A stretch of 64,000 nucleotides of DNA from Leifsonia sp040686855 (GCF_040686855.1 NZ_JBFBOG010000002.1:1178001-1242000); one strand, 5' to 3'. Counted from the stretch's first letter, positions 35,608-46,667 are shown. The notes: a model not told the origin generated them from the sequence alone. Numbers and translations: made by a program.

Positions 35608-37073
35608 CCGACGGAACCGCTGCATCCGCAGGCGCCGGTGGCGGCAGGACCGGCGAGGGCTCGCTCTGGGGCGGACGGTTCGCCGGAGGCCCGTCGCCCG
35701 AGCTCGCCGCGCTGAGCAAGTCCACCCACTTCGACTGGGAGCTCGCCGCCTACGACATCGCGGGCTCCCGCGCGCACGCCCGGGCGCTCGCCGCGGCCGG
35801 CTACCTCACCCCCGAGGAGCTGGATGGGATGCTCGCCGCCCTCGACGCGCTCGACGCCGACGTCGCCTCCGGCGCCTTCACCGCAGCCGACACCGACGAG
35901 GACGTGCACGGCGCCCTCGAGCGCGGCCTGATCGAGCGCGCGGGCGCGGACCTCGGCGGCAAGCTGCGCGCCGGCCGCAGCCGCAACGACCAGATCGCCA
36001 CGCTCATCCGCCTCTACCTGCGCGACCACGCCGGCGTCATCGCCGAACAGCTGATCGCGTTGATCGACGCCATCGCGTCCCAGGCCGACGCGCATTCCGC
36101 CGCCATCCTCCCCGGCCGCACGCACCTGCAGCACGCTCAGCCGGTGCTGCTCGCGCACCACCTGCTCGCGCACTGCTGGCCCCTGGTCCGCGATCTGCAG
36201 CGACTGGCCGACTGGGATTCCCGCGCGAACGTCTCGCCGTACGGCTCCGGGGCGCTCGCCGGCTCGACGCTCGGCCTCGACCCGCTGCTCGTCGCCCGCG
36301 AGCTCGGCTTCGCCCGGAGCTCGGAGAACTCCATCGACGGCACGGCCGCGCGCGATGTGGTGGCCGAGTTCGCGTTCGTCGCCGCGCAGATCGGCGTGGA
36401 CCTCTCCCGGTTCGCCGAGGAGATCATCCTCTGGAACACCCGCGAGTTCGGCTTCGTCACGCTCGATGACGGCTACTCGACCGGGTCGTCGATCATGCCG
36501 CAGAAGAAGAACCCCGACATCGCCGAGCTCGCGCGCGGCAAAGCCGGCCGCCTGATCGGCAACGCGACCGGCCTGCTGACGACGCTCAAGGGTCTCCCGC
36601 TCGCGTACAACCGCGACCTGCAGGAGGACAAGGAGCCGGTCTTCGACTCGGTGCGCACGCTGGAGCTGGTGCTCCCCGCCTTCACCGGCATGGTCGCGAC
36701 CCTGCGCTTCCACACCGAGCGGATGGCGGAGCTCGCACCGCAGGGCTTCTCGCTCGCGACGGATGTGGCCGAGTGGCTGGTGAAGCAGCACGTCCCGTTC
36801 CGCGTCGCGCACGAACTGAGCGGCAGCCTGGTCCGCGTGGCGGAGGAGAACGGGCTGGAGCTGCACGAGGTGTCCGACGAGCAGCTTGCCGCCGTGTCGC
36901 CGCTGCTCACCCCGGAGGTGCGGTCGGTGCTCTCGGTCGAGGGCTCGGTCGCCAGCCGCGACGGTGTCGGCGGCACCGCTCCCGACCGGGTCGCGGACCA
37001 GCTCGCCGCCCTGACAGACCACGTCCGGAAGGCCGCGCTGGCCCTCCGCGCAGCGAAGAGAGACCTCGTCTGA
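35604..37073 (+). CDS. argH: Argininosuccinate lyase
   Basis: ArgH releases arginine and fumarate. The 489-residue protein of the fumarase/aspartase superfamily carries signature GSSIMPQKKNPDIAELARGK. It directly follows argF (4-nt overlap): argR and argG, which often sit between these genes in Actinobacteria, are missing here and must be elsewhere or lost. The first 20 residues are an Ala/Gly-rich extension. Confidence 0.96.
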   Translation: MTDGTAASAGAGGGRTGEGSLWGGRFAGGPSPELAALSKSTHFDWELAAYDIAGSRAHARALAAAGYLTPEELDGMLAALDALDADVASGAFTAADTDEDVHGALERGLIERAGADLGGKLRAGRSRNDQIATLIRLYLRDHAGVIAEQLIALIDAIASQADAHSAAILPGRTHLQHAQPVLLAHHLLAHCWPLVRDLQRLADWDSRANVSPYGSGALAGSTLGLDPLLVARELGFARSSENSIDGTAARDVVAEFAFVAAQIGVDLSRFAEEIILWNTREFGFVTLDDGYSTGSSIMPQKKNPDIAELARGKAGRLIGNATGLLTTLKGLPLAYNRDLQEDKEPVFDSVRTLELVLPAFTGMVATLRFHTERMAELAPQGFSLATDVAEWLVKQHVPFRVAHELSGSLVRVAEENGLELHEVSDEQLAAVSPLLTPEVRSVLSVEGSVASRDGVGGTAPDRVADQLAALTDHVRKAALALRAAKRDLV

Positions 37074-37195
37074 TGGCCCGATTCCAGCCCGAGCGCAAGT
37101 ACCCGTGGATCATCCCCGTGATCGTCACGGTGGCCGTCGCGGTGATCGTGGTCGGCCTCATCGTCGCCGTGGTCGCGGGCGGCCGGATCTTCTGA
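37073..37195 (+). CDS. Tiny single-helix membrane protein coupled to argH
   Basis: The 40-residue protein has a basic N-terminus (ARFQPERKYPW) followed by one long hydrophobic helix (about 12-36). Its ATG overlaps the argH stop (TGATG), and the DNA glycosylase gene follows after 1 nt, so it sits inside a coupled chain and is likely translated. Function is unknown. Confidence 0.65.
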   Translation: MARFQPERKYPWIIPVIVTVAVAVIVVGLIVAVVAGGRIF

Positions 37196-37196
37196 C

Positions 37197-37826
37197 GTGA
37201 CGCTGTACCGGCCTTCGCGCGACGAGTTCCTGGCGTCGTCTCTGGAGGTCGCGTCGCGGCTCCTCGGCGCCGTGCTGCGGCACGAGTCGCCGGAGGGGAC
37301 GGTCGCGCTGCGCATCACGGAGGTGGAGGCGTACATCGGCGACGGCCTCGACCCGGGTTCGCACGCGTTCCGCGGCCGCACCAAGCGAAATGCGGTCATG
37401 TACGGGCCGCCCGGCCACATCTACACGTACTTCACCTACGGGATGCACGTGTGCGCCAACATCGTCTGCTCGCCGGAGGGCGAGGCGTCGGCGGTGCTGC
37501 TGCGCGGTGCGGAGGTGATCGAAGGGGAGGACCTGGCCGAGCAGCGACGCGTCGGGGCGAGCGGGAGGCGCATCCCGCCCCGCGATCTCGCCCGTGGACC
37601 CGCCCGGCTGGTCGTGGCGGCCGGGATGAGCCTCGCCGACGACGGCGCCGACCTGTTCGAGCCGCCGTTCTCGATCGAGCTGCCGGCGAACCAGACGGAA
37701 TACGAGACCGGACCGCGCACCGGCGTCTCCGGCGCCGGAGGTGGGCTGGCGTTCCCATGGCGCTACTGGCTGCCGGGGGATCCGACGGTTTCGCCGTATA
37801 AGCGGCATCCCAAGTCGGACGACTGA
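37197..37826 (+). CDS. 3-methyladenine/alkyladenine DNA glycosylase (AAG type)
   Basis: The 209-residue protein of the MPG/AAG fold excises alkylated purines. Hallmarks are ITEVEAYIGDGLDPGSHAFRG (catalytic Glu within EVEAY), YGPPGHIYTYFTYGMHVCANIV and DLARGPARL. It starts with GTG 1 nt after the tiny membrane protein, so it may ride on the arg operon transcript. Confidence 0.92.
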   Translation: MTLYRPSRDEFLASSLEVASRLLGAVLRHESPEGTVALRITEVEAYIGDGLDPGSHAFRGRTKRNAVMYGPPGHIYTYFTYGMHVCANIVCSPEGEASAVLLRGAEVIEGEDLAEQRRVGASGRRIPPRDLARGPARLVVAAGMSLADDGADLFEPPFSIELPANQTEYETGPRTGVSGAGGGLAFPWRYWLPGDPTVSPYKRHPKSDD

Positions 37827-37830
37827 CGCG

Positions 37831-38436
37831 TCAGCCCGCGGCGATCCGGAACACGCCGGCGCAGATGCACGCCCAGATGATGCTGGTCAGCGTGCCGATG
37901 AGGAACCGCTCGCGCGCTTCCGCCTGCTCCAGCTCGGTGAACCGGCCGACGCCCTTGATGGCGATCAGCACGGCCAGGCCCTCGGGGAAGCCGGCCATGA
38001 TCGTGCCGGCCGCGGCGAGCCGTTCGAGCAGGCCGATCGTGGTCCCACCGCGCAGCACCTCGCGCGTCGTGACCCCCTCGGGCGTGAGCGCCCGCACCAG
38101 GATGCCGTCGTGCGCGCTGGGCTCGGTCGTGCTGCGGGTGGCGAGCACGAGGACCAGCTGCGATGCCGGCCAGCCGCCGAGCACCGCGAGCGCGAGCGCC
38201 AGGATGCCGATGACGATCCGCACCGCGAAGGGCGCGTGCTGACTCGGGATGAGGACGACGACGACGGCCGCGGCGAGCAGGGCGGCGGCGCTGTAGACGA
38301 GCGGGCGCCGCGGGGTGCGCAGGGTGGCGACGATGCAGCCGAGGGACGCGGCGAGCAGCAGCACCACGAGCGTCCAGAGGACGACGGGGACGGCCTGGTT
38401 CAGCAGAAGGGGCAGCGGCAGCGGCCAGCTCGTCAT
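37831..38436 (-). CDS. Membrane protein partner of the SatD-like protein (DUF3307-like tail)
   Basis: The 201-residue protein has about four hydrophobic segments, two loops and a C-terminal segment AIKGVGRFTELEQAEARERFLIGTLTSIIW. The last part (ERFLIGTL) resembles the end of DUF3307 proteins, which are found beside SatD genes in other bacteria; this is from memory. Its start overlaps the SatD-like stop by 4 nt. Function is unknown. Confidence 0.6.
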   Translation of the reverse strand: MTSWPLPLPLLLNQAVPVVLWTLVVLLLAASLGCIVATLRTPRRPLVYSAAALLAAAVVVVLIPSQHAPFAVRIVIGILALALAVLGGWPASQLVLVLATRSTTEPSAHDGILVRALTPEGVTTREVLRGGTTIGLLERLAAAGTIMAGFPEGLAVLIAIKGVGRFTELEQAEARERFLIGTLTSIIWACICAGVFRIAAG

Positions 38437-39062
38437 GCGTCCTCCCGGGTTCCCGTGTCGCCGGCCTGGGCGGCGTCGGCGCGTTCCAACAGCCTAGTGA
38501 GGGCGGGCAGGGCGGCGAGCTCGACGCGCAGGCCTGCGGCACGGGCGCGGTCGCTCGCGGACTGCGGGGTGATCCCCAGGCGGGCTCCGGCCTCCTTCTG
38601 GCTGAGGCCCGAGCGCACCAGGTCGTACAGCTCCCAGCCCGCGGGCGTCCGGGCCGCCCGCACCGCGAGCAGGAGGGTGAGCAGCGCCTCGACGTCGGCC
38701 GCCTCCTCGGGGGAGGCGACGGCTTCGACCGCGAGCCGGTAAGGCGTGCGCTTCGCACGGGTGACGGCGGCGCGTGCGGCCACGAAGGCGTCGCCGGTGG
38801 CCTCGCGCGTGCTCTCGGGGAGGGGGAGCCGGACCGGCCCGAGACCGAGCCCGATGCTCCAGGCGTCGTCCCGGGAGAGCGTCAGGAGGATGTCCAGCGC
38901 GGTGGCCGCGTCCTCGGTGAGGACCTGGAGCTCGTCTCCGGCGTTCCGGTCCGGCGGAAGCGCCAGCCGCGGGCCGAAGCGCCCGCGCAGCGCCGCGAGC
39001 GCGGGGGCGACGGCGTCCGTACGCCCGCGACTGTCGATCTGGTCGGCAGTGATGGCGAACAT
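38433..39062 (-). CDS. SatD-like protein with C-terminal helix-turn-helix
   Basis: The 209-residue protein starts FAITADQIDSRGR, like the SatD family, followed by an alpha/beta region (PPDRNAGDELQVLTED) and a C-terminal helix-turn-helix (LVRSGLSQKEAGARLGITPQSASDRARAAG, about 145-175). A strong GAGGAGG ribosome site precedes the ATG. Three palindromic sites lie immediately upstream, which it may itself bind. It is coupled to a membrane protein gene. The biochemical role of SatD proteins is not established. Confidence 0.68.
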   Translation of the reverse strand: MFAITADQIDSRGRTDAVAPALAALRGRFGPRLALPPDRNAGDELQVLTEDAATALDILLTLSRDDAWSIGLGLGPVRLPLPESTREATGDAFVAARAAVTRAKRTPYRLAVEAVASPEEAADVEALLTLLLAVRAARTPAGWELYDLVRSGLSQKEAGARLGITPQSASDRARAAGLRVELAALPALTRLLERADAAQAGDTGTREDA

Positions 39063-39073
39063 CTCGCCTCCTC

Positions 39074-39151
39074 ATCAGGTCTGTGCGCCTGACCGACATG
39101 CTATCAGGTCTACACACCTGATCGCTAGTGAATCAGGTCTCTGATCCTGAT
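39074..39151. promoter_or_regulatory. Three tandem palindromic operators, 29-bp spacing
   Basis: Sites start at 39074, 39103 and 39132, exactly 29 bp apart. Each reads ATCAGGT-n6-ACCTGAT or close to it: the middle one is perfect, the third differs at one base and the first at two. They lie between the SatD-like gene (-) and tyrS (+), ending just before the tyrS promoter region, so a bound regulator could control the SatD pair and perhaps tyrS. Confidence 0.72.
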
Positions 39152-39196
39152 CGGAGTTGCGGAAGCGGCCTCCCGCGCATTGGTACGGTTGTACCC

Positions 39197-40516
39197 ATGT
39201 CCGACACCGCGACCTCCCGCGCGCAGAGCCTCACCGCGCAGACCAACGACGCGTCCTTCGACGACGTCTGGGACGAGCTCGTCTGGCGCGGCCTCATCCA
39301 CGTCTCCACGGATGAAGCCGCCCTGAAAGAGCTCCTCGCTGGGGAGCCGATCACGTATTACTGCGGTTTCGACCCGACGGCGCCGAGCCTGCACCTGGGC
39401 AACCTCGTGCAGCTCCTCACCATGCGCCGCCTCCAGCTCGCCGGCCACAAGCCGCTCGGCCTCGTCGGCGGCTCGACCGGTCTCATCGGCGACCCGCGCC
39501 CGACCGCCGAGCGCACTCTGAACACGAAGGAGACCGTCGCCGAGTGGGTCGGCTACCTGCAGGCCCAGGTCACGCGCTACCTCTCCGACGAGGGCGACAA
39601 CGCGGTCCGGCTGGTCAACAACCTCGACTGGACGGCGCCGCTCTCGGCGATCGACTTCCTGCGCGAGATCGGCAAGCACTTCCGCGTCGGCACCATGCTC
39701 AAGAAGGACGCGGTCGCCGCGCGCCTGAACTCCGACGAGGGCATATCGTACACGGAGTTCAGCTACCAGATCCTGCAGGGCATGGACTTCCTGGAGCTGT
39801 ACCGCCAGTACGGCTGCGTGCTGCAGACCGGCGGCAGCGACCAGTGGGGCAACCTGACCAGCGGCACCGAGCTCATCCGCAAGGTGGAGGGCGTCCACGT
39901 CCACGCGATCGGCACGCCGCTCATCACCAACAGCGACGGCACGAAGTTCGGCAAGAGCGAGGGCAACGCCATCTGGCTCGACCCGCGGCTCACGACGCCC
40001 TACGCGATGTACCAGTTCTGGCTGAACACCGACGATGCCGACGTGATCGCGCGGCTCAAGGTGTTCACGTTCCTCTCGCGCGCCGAGATCGAGGAGCTGG
40101 AGCGCAAGGTGGCCGAGGAGCCGTTCCGCCGCGAGGCGCAGCGCCGGCTCGCGTTCGAAGTGACTGCGCTGGTGCACGGGGTGGAGGCGACGGAGGCGGT
40201 CATCGCCGCGTCCGAGGCGCTGTTCGGCCAGGGCGACCTGGCCGCGCTCGACGCCGCGACCCTCGAGTCCGCGCTGCGCGAGCTGCCGAACACCACGGAC
40301 ACGGCGCCCTCGTCGACGGTGGCGCAGGCCCTGGTCGACACCGGCCTCACGTCGAGCCTCGGCGAGGCGCGCCGGGCGGTCGCGCAGGGCGGCGTCTACG
40401 TCAACAACACCAAGGTCGAGGACGCCGAGCAGGCGATCGGCGACGCCGTGCTTCCGGGCGGCATGGTGGTGCTTCGTCGCGGCAAGAAGACGCTCGCCGG
40501 CGTGTTCGTCGCGTGA
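39197..40516 (+). CDS. tyrS: Tyrosine-tRNA ligase
   Basis: The 439-residue class I synthetase has the HIGH-like motif HLGN (SLHLGNLVQLL), the KMSKS-equivalent KFGKS, and a C-terminal S4 domain (about 375-439). I choose ATG 39197 over the in-frame GTG 39128 because TACGGT lies 7 nt upstream of 39197, the leaderless pattern, and the longer form would run into the operators. Confidence 0.96.
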   Translation: MSDTATSRAQSLTAQTNDASFDDVWDELVWRGLIHVSTDEAALKELLAGEPITYYCGFDPTAPSLHLGNLVQLLTMRRLQLAGHKPLGLVGGSTGLIGDPRPTAERTLNTKETVAEWVGYLQAQVTRYLSDEGDNAVRLVNNLDWTAPLSAIDFLREIGKHFRVGTMLKKDAVAARLNSDEGISYTEFSYQILQGMDFLELYRQYGCVLQTGGSDQWGNLTSGTELIRKVEGVHVHAIGTPLITNSDGTKFGKSEGNAIWLDPRLTTPYAMYQFWLNTDDADVIARLKVFTFLSRAEIEELERKVAEEPFRREAQRRLAFEVTALVHGVEATEAVIAASEALFGQGDLAALDAATLESALRELPNTTDTAPSSTVAQALVDTGLTSSLGEARRAVAQGGVYVNNTKVEDAEQAIGDAVLPGGMVVLRRGKKTLAGVFVA

Positions 40517-40547
40517 CGACGGGCGATGCGGGACGTACGGTGGCCTC

Positions 40548-40703
40548 ATGACCGATGAACCGCAGCCCGGCGACGGCGCGCTCGTCGAACGGCTCGACGT
40601 GATCGAGGAGCAGCCGCTGGCCGACCGCGCCGACGCGTACGCGCAGCTCCACGAGCAGTTGCGGCGCACCCTGGAGGGCGACGACGAGCATGGCCGGGGC
40701 TGA
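40548..40703 (+). CDS. Small conserved-position protein upstream of tlyA
   Basis: The 51-residue acidic helical protein (ERLDVIEEQPLADRADAYAQLHEQLRRTLEG) begins after TACGGT with 6-nt spacing (leaderless pattern) and overlaps the tlyA start by 14 nt. A similar small gene sits at the same place in Mycobacterium (between tyrS and tlyA). Function is unknown; it may drive coupled translation of tlyA. Confidence 0.72.
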   Translation: MTDEPQPGDGALVERLDVIEEQPLADRADAYAQLHEQLRRTLEGDDEHGRG

Positions 40704-41490
40704 CCGCCGCCTCGACGTCGCGCTGGCCGAGCTGGGGTTGGCCCGCTCGCGCTCGCACGCGGCCGCGGTGATCGCCGAAGGCCTGGTGACGGTGGACGGG
40801 CGTCCCGCCGTGCGTGCATCCCTCAAGGTGTCGGAGGGGCAGGACATCCGCGTCGCGGGCGCCGACCACTACGTCAGCCGGGGCGCGCACAAGCTCCTCG
40901 CGGCGCTCGACGCGTTCGCGATCGACCCCGCCGGGCGGATCGCGCTCGACGCGGGCGCCTCCACCGGCGGGTTCAGCCAAGTGCTGCTGGAGCGCGGCGC
41001 CGCCCGGGTGATCGCGGTCGACGTCGGACACGGCCAGTTGTCGCCCGCCCTGGCCGGGGAGGAGCGGCTGGCGTCGTACGAGGGCGTCAACGTGCGCTCG
41101 CTGAGCCCGTCCTCGCTCGCGGCGCTGACCGGCGACGACGCACGTCCCGATCTCGTCGTTGCCGACCTGTCCTTCATCTCGCTCACGCAGGTCATCCCGG
41201 CGCTCGTGGCCACGGCCGCGCGGGGCGCCGACTTCGTGCTGCTGATCAAGCCGCAGTTCGAGGTGGGACGGCAGGGGATCCGGGAGGGCGTGGTCCGGGA
41301 CGCGGGACTGCGTGCCGATGCGATCTCCGACGTGCTCTGGGCCGCGCACGATGCCGGCCTCGGTACGGCCGGCCTCATCGCGTCCCCGATCGCCGGCGGC
41401 CACGGCAACCGGGAGTTCCTGGCCTGGTTCCGTGCGGGCGCGCCCGACCCGTCGGGGCTGCGCGACGAGGTGGTCCGGCTTTCGCGGTAG
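40690..41490 (+). CDS. tlyA: TlyA rRNA 2'-O-methyltransferase / hemolysin-like protein
   Basis: The 266-residue protein has an N-terminal S4 RNA-binding domain (about 3-65, RLDVALAELGLARSRSHAA) and a FtsJ-like Rossmann methyltransferase domain with AdoMet motif LDAGASTGGFSQVLL. TlyA methylates ribosomal cytidines and affects capreomycin sensitivity in mycobacteria. It overlaps the preceding small gene. Confidence 0.93.
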   Translation: MAGADRRLDVALAELGLARSRSHAAAVIAEGLVTVDGRPAVRASLKVSEGQDIRVAGADHYVSRGAHKLLAALDAFAIDPAGRIALDAGASTGGFSQVLLERGAARVIAVDVGHGQLSPALAGEERLASYEGVNVRSLSPSSLAALTGDDARPDLVVADLSFISLTQVIPALVATAARGADFVLLIKPQFEVGRQGIREGVVRDAGLRADAISDVLWAAHDAGLGTAGLIASPIAGGHGNREFLAWFRAGAPDPSGLRDEVVRLSR

Positions 41491-41578
41491 GTGAACGTTC
41501 TCCACAATCCGGGCCGACGGCCTGGTCCTGCTCCCGAAACCGGTAAGAATGGGAGGACGGCTTTCGAGAGGAGACGAC

Positions 41579-42505
41579 GTGGCACAGATCGGTGCAGCGA
41601 CGCGCTACATCCTGGTCGTCGCGCACACCGGTCGGCAGGACTCGCTGGAGGCGGGCGTGCGGGTGTCACGGCAGCTGCTCGACGCGGGCGTCGTCCCGGT
41701 GCTCAGCGCGGACGAACGGCGCGACATCCTCGAGGCCGATCCGTCTCTGGACGCGGTGCGGGTGCTCGGCGACGACGTGGCGCCGAGCGAGCTCGAGCTG
41801 GTCATCGTGCTGGGCGGCGACGGCACCATCCTGCGCGCGGCGGAGCTGGTGCGCGGATGCTCGGCGCCGCTGCTCGGCGTCAACCTCGGTCACGTCGGGT
41901 TCCTCGCCGAGAGCGAGCGCGACGACCTCGAGACGGCGGTGGCGCGGGGGCTTGCGAAGGACTACGAGGTCGAGGAGCGCATGACGCTCTCCGCGCGGGT
42001 CAAGGTCGGCCGCGAGGTGGTCTACGAGAGCTGGGCGCTCAACGAAGCCACGGTCGAGAAGGCGAGCCGCGAGCGGATGCTCGAGGTCGTCATCGAAGTC
42101 GACGGCCGGCCCATGTCGAGCTTCGGCTGCGACGGCGTCGTCATGTCGACGCCGACCGGCTCCACGGCCTACTCGTTCTCCGCGGGCGGCCCGGTCGTCT
42201 GGCCGGGCGTCGCCGCCCTGCTCCTCGTGCCGCTCAGCGCGCACGCCCTGTTCTCGCGGCCGCTGGTCGTCGACGCCGACTCGTCGCTCGCGGTCGAACT
42301 GCTCGACCGCGCGGGTGGCGCGGGCATCCTCTGGTGCGATGGCCGCCGCCCCTTCGACCTGCCGCGCGGCGCCCGCGTCGTGGTGCGCCGATCGCCCATC
42401 CCGGTGCGCCTCGCACGCCTCCACCCGGGGCCGTTCACCGACCGCCTGGTGCACAAGTTCGACCTTCCCGTGACGGGATGGAGGGGGCCCGCCGGCCGTG
42501 ACTGA
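41579..42505 (+). CDS. nadK: NAD kinase
   Basis: NadK makes NADP+ from NAD+. The 308-residue protein has the signature GGDGT (residues 79-83, D81 catalytic) and the conserved SPTGSTAYSFSAGGP-like element in the form TPTGSTAYSFSAGGP. GTG 41579 is chosen because GAGAGGAG ends 5 nt upstream; an in-frame ATG 41549 lies before that ribosome site, and TAAGAAT near 41543 is a likely -10. Confidence 0.95.
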   Translation: MAQIGAATRYILVVAHTGRQDSLEAGVRVSRQLLDAGVVPVLSADERRDILEADPSLDAVRVLGDDVAPSELELVIVLGGDGTILRAAELVRGCSAPLLGVNLGHVGFLAESERDDLETAVARGLAKDYEVEERMTLSARVKVGREVVYESWALNEATVEKASRERMLEVVIEVDGRPMSSFGCDGVVMSTPTGSTAYSFSAGGPVVWPGVAALLLVPLSAHALFSRPLVVDADSSLAVELLDRAGGAGILWCDGRRPFDLPRGARVVVRRSPIPVRLARLHPGPFTDRLVHKFDLPVTGWRGPAGRD

Positions 42506-44240
42506 CGTACGCGGAGGAATCGAGGAGATCTCGATCAAAGACCTGGGCGTCATCGCCGACGCCTCGCTGCCTCTCGGCTCGGGATTCACGGCGATCACCG
42601 GAGAGACCGGCGCGGGCAAGACCATGGTGGTGTCCGCGCTCGGTCTGCTGCTGGGCGAGCGCGCCGACAGCGGCGCCGTGCGGCTGAACAGCCCGCAGGC
42701 GTGGGTGGAGGGCCGCTGGCGCGTGCCGTCCGCCGGGGACGTGGTGGAGCGGGTGCGCGACGCCGGCGGCGATGTGGATGCGATCGACGCATCCGAGGCC
42801 GAGCTCGTGCTCAGCCGCTCCGTGTCGGCCGAGGGCCGCTCGCGGGCGGTCGTCGGGGGCCGCAGCGCGCCGGTCGCTGTCCTGACCGAGCTGGGGGAGC
42901 AGCTGGTCGTCGTGCACGGCCAGTCCGACCAGATCCGGCTCCGGTCGGCCGTCGCGCAGCGCGCCGCGCTCGACCGGTTCGCCGGGCCCGCGTTCGCGGA
43001 GCAGCAGGCCGCCTACGAGCAGGTGTTCCACCGCTGGCGCGACAACCGCTCCGAGCTGGACGAGCTGGTCGCCGACCAGGAGCGCCGCGCCCGTGAGGCC
43101 GACGACCTTCGGGTCGCGATGGCCGAGATCGAGACCATCGCCCCGCAGCCGGGTGAGGACGACGAGCTCGCCGACCGCGCCGAGCGGCTGACCAACCTCG
43201 AAGAGCTGCGGCTCGCCGCTGCGGCCGCGCGCGAGCTGCTGAGCGCCGAGGAGTCCGAGGGCGCCGACGCGCTCGGTCTGCTCGACAACGCCCGCCGCCA
43301 GCTGGAGCGCGTCGCCCCGCACGACAGCGCGCTGCAGCCGCTCGCCGAGTCGGTCGCAGAGGCCAACTACCTGATCTCCGACATCGCGGCGCAGCTGTCC
43401 ACCTACCTCGCCGCACTCGACACCGACGGCGCCGCCGAGCTGGAGGTCGTGCAGGATCGCCGGGCTCAGCTTGCCGGACTCGTGCGCAAGTACGGCCCGA
43501 CGCTCGACGACGTGATCCGCACGCTCGAGACGGGCAGCCTGCGACTCCTCGAGCTCGACGGCGACGCCGACCGCATCGACGAGCTGACCCGCGAGGTCGC
43601 CGACGACGAGGCGCTGGTCCGCGAGCTCGCCGCCGGTCTCAGCGCCGAGCGCACGGCCGCGGCCGCGCGCCTGTCCGAGGCTGTCAGCGACGAGCTCTCG
43701 GCGCTCGCGATGCCCGACGCCCGCATCGTGGTCGAGGTGACCCAGCGCGACGCCGACGACCCCGGAACGTACAGCGCGTCGGGACGCGACCAGGTCGCCA
43801 TCCTGCTGCAGCCGCATCCCGGCGCGGAGCCGCGTCCACTCGGCAAGGGCGCGTCGGGCGGCGAGCTGTCGCGTGTCATGCTCGCGATCGAGGTCGTCAT
43901 CGCCGGCAGTGACCCGGTCCCGACCTTCATCTTCGACGAGGTCGACGCCGGCGTCGGCGGCGCCTCCGCCATCGAGATCGGCCGCCGCCTGGCCCGCCTC
44001 GCCGAATCGGCGCAGGTGATCGTAGTGACCCACCTGGCGCAGGTCGCCGCGTTCGCGACCAACCACCTCACGGTCGTCAAGGGCAACGACGGCGCGGTCA
44101 CCGCCTCCAGCGTCCGCCGCCTCGACGGCGACGAGCGCATCGCCGAGATGGCGCGCCTGCTCTCCGGCCTGCCCGACTCCGAGAGCGGACTGGCGCACGC
44201 GCGCGAGCTGGTCGAGATGGCGTCCGCCGCACGTCGCTGA
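42498..44240 (+). CDS. recN: DNA repair protein RecN
   Basis: The 580-residue SMC-like ATPase for double-strand break repair has Walker A GETGAGKT (35-42), a central coiled coil (about 170-370), ABC signature KGASGGELSRVMLA and Walker B TFIFDEVDAGVGG. It overlaps nadK by 8 nt, as in other Actinobacteria. Confidence 0.96.
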   Translation: MTDVRGGIEEISIKDLGVIADASLPLGSGFTAITGETGAGKTMVVSALGLLLGERADSGAVRLNSPQAWVEGRWRVPSAGDVVERVRDAGGDVDAIDASEAELVLSRSVSAEGRSRAVVGGRSAPVAVLTELGEQLVVVHGQSDQIRLRSAVAQRAALDRFAGPAFAEQQAAYEQVFHRWRDNRSELDELVADQERRAREADDLRVAMAEIETIAPQPGEDDELADRAERLTNLEELRLAAAAARELLSAEESEGADALGLLDNARRQLERVAPHDSALQPLAESVAEANYLISDIAAQLSTYLAALDTDGAAELEVVQDRRAQLAGLVRKYGPTLDDVIRTLETGSLRLLELDGDADRIDELTREVADDEALVRELAAGLSAERTAAAARLSEAVSDELSALAMPDARIVVEVTQRDADDPGTYSASGRDQVAILLQPHPGAEPRPLGKGASGGELSRVMLAIEVVIAGSDPVPTFIFDEVDAGVGGASAIEIGRRLARLAESAQVIVVTHLAQVAAFATNHLTVVKGNDGAVTASSVRRLDGDERIAEMARLLSGLPDSESGLAHARELVEMASAARR

Positions 44241-44292
44241 CACGGGCGCGCGCGGACGGGAGCGGCCGCCGGGGGTGATAAGCTATAAGCCC

Positions 44293-46019
<1,727 letters not shown>

Positions 46020-46020
<1 letters not shown>

Positions 46021-46667
46021 TGTCGGACGCCGCCGAGACCACCGCCACCGACCTGAACGACCAGCCGTTCCGCCCGGAGATCGTCTCGAGCGAGACGGCC
46101 TTCGAGGGCAAGATCTGGAACGTCCGCCGCGACGTCTTCCGCTACAACGGCGAGGAGATCACGCGCGAGTACGTCGACCACACCGGCGCCGTGGGCATCC
46201 TGGCGATGGACGACGACGGCCGGGTGCTGCTCATCCGCCAGTACCGCCATCCCGTTCGTCACCGCGACTGGGAGATCCCGGCCGGCCTGCTCGACCAGCA
46301 CGGCGAGGAGCCGCTGGTCGCGGCCCAGCGCGAACTGGGCGAGGAGGCCGATCTCGAGGCGGACGAGTGGAACGTGCTCGCGGACGTGTTCACGAGCCCG
46401 GGCGGCAACGACGAGGCGATCCGGATCTACCTGGCCCGCGGCATCCGCTCGACCGGCTCCGCGTTCGCGCGCGAGGCGGAGGAGGCGGACATCGAGGTGC
46501 GCTGGGTGCCGCTCGACGAGGCGGTGGATGCGGTGCTGCAGCGGCGCGTCCACAACGCCCCGCTGATCATCGCGCTGCTCGCCGCCCGTACCGCGCGCGA
46601 GCAGGGATGGAGCACGCTCGGCGCGGCGAGCGAGCCCTGGCCGAGCCACCCCAAGCTGTCGGTATGA
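46020..46667 (+). CDS. Nudix hydrolase, ADP-ribose pyrophosphatase type
   Basis: The 215-residue protein has a Nudix box beginning at G89 and ending about 111 (GLLDQHGEEPLVAAQRELGEEA), with catalytic RELGEE. Upstream IRQYRHPVRHRDWEIPAG is typical of ADP-ribose pyrophosphatases. Its ATG overlaps the pyrG stop by 1 nt. It is flanked by pyrG and xerD as in related genomes. Confidence 0.92.

Noticed and set aside
33172..35625. An 817-residue minus-strand frame opposite argB-argD-argF
   Set aside because: It is an antisense shadow of three well-supported arg genes; no recognisable motif or start signal.
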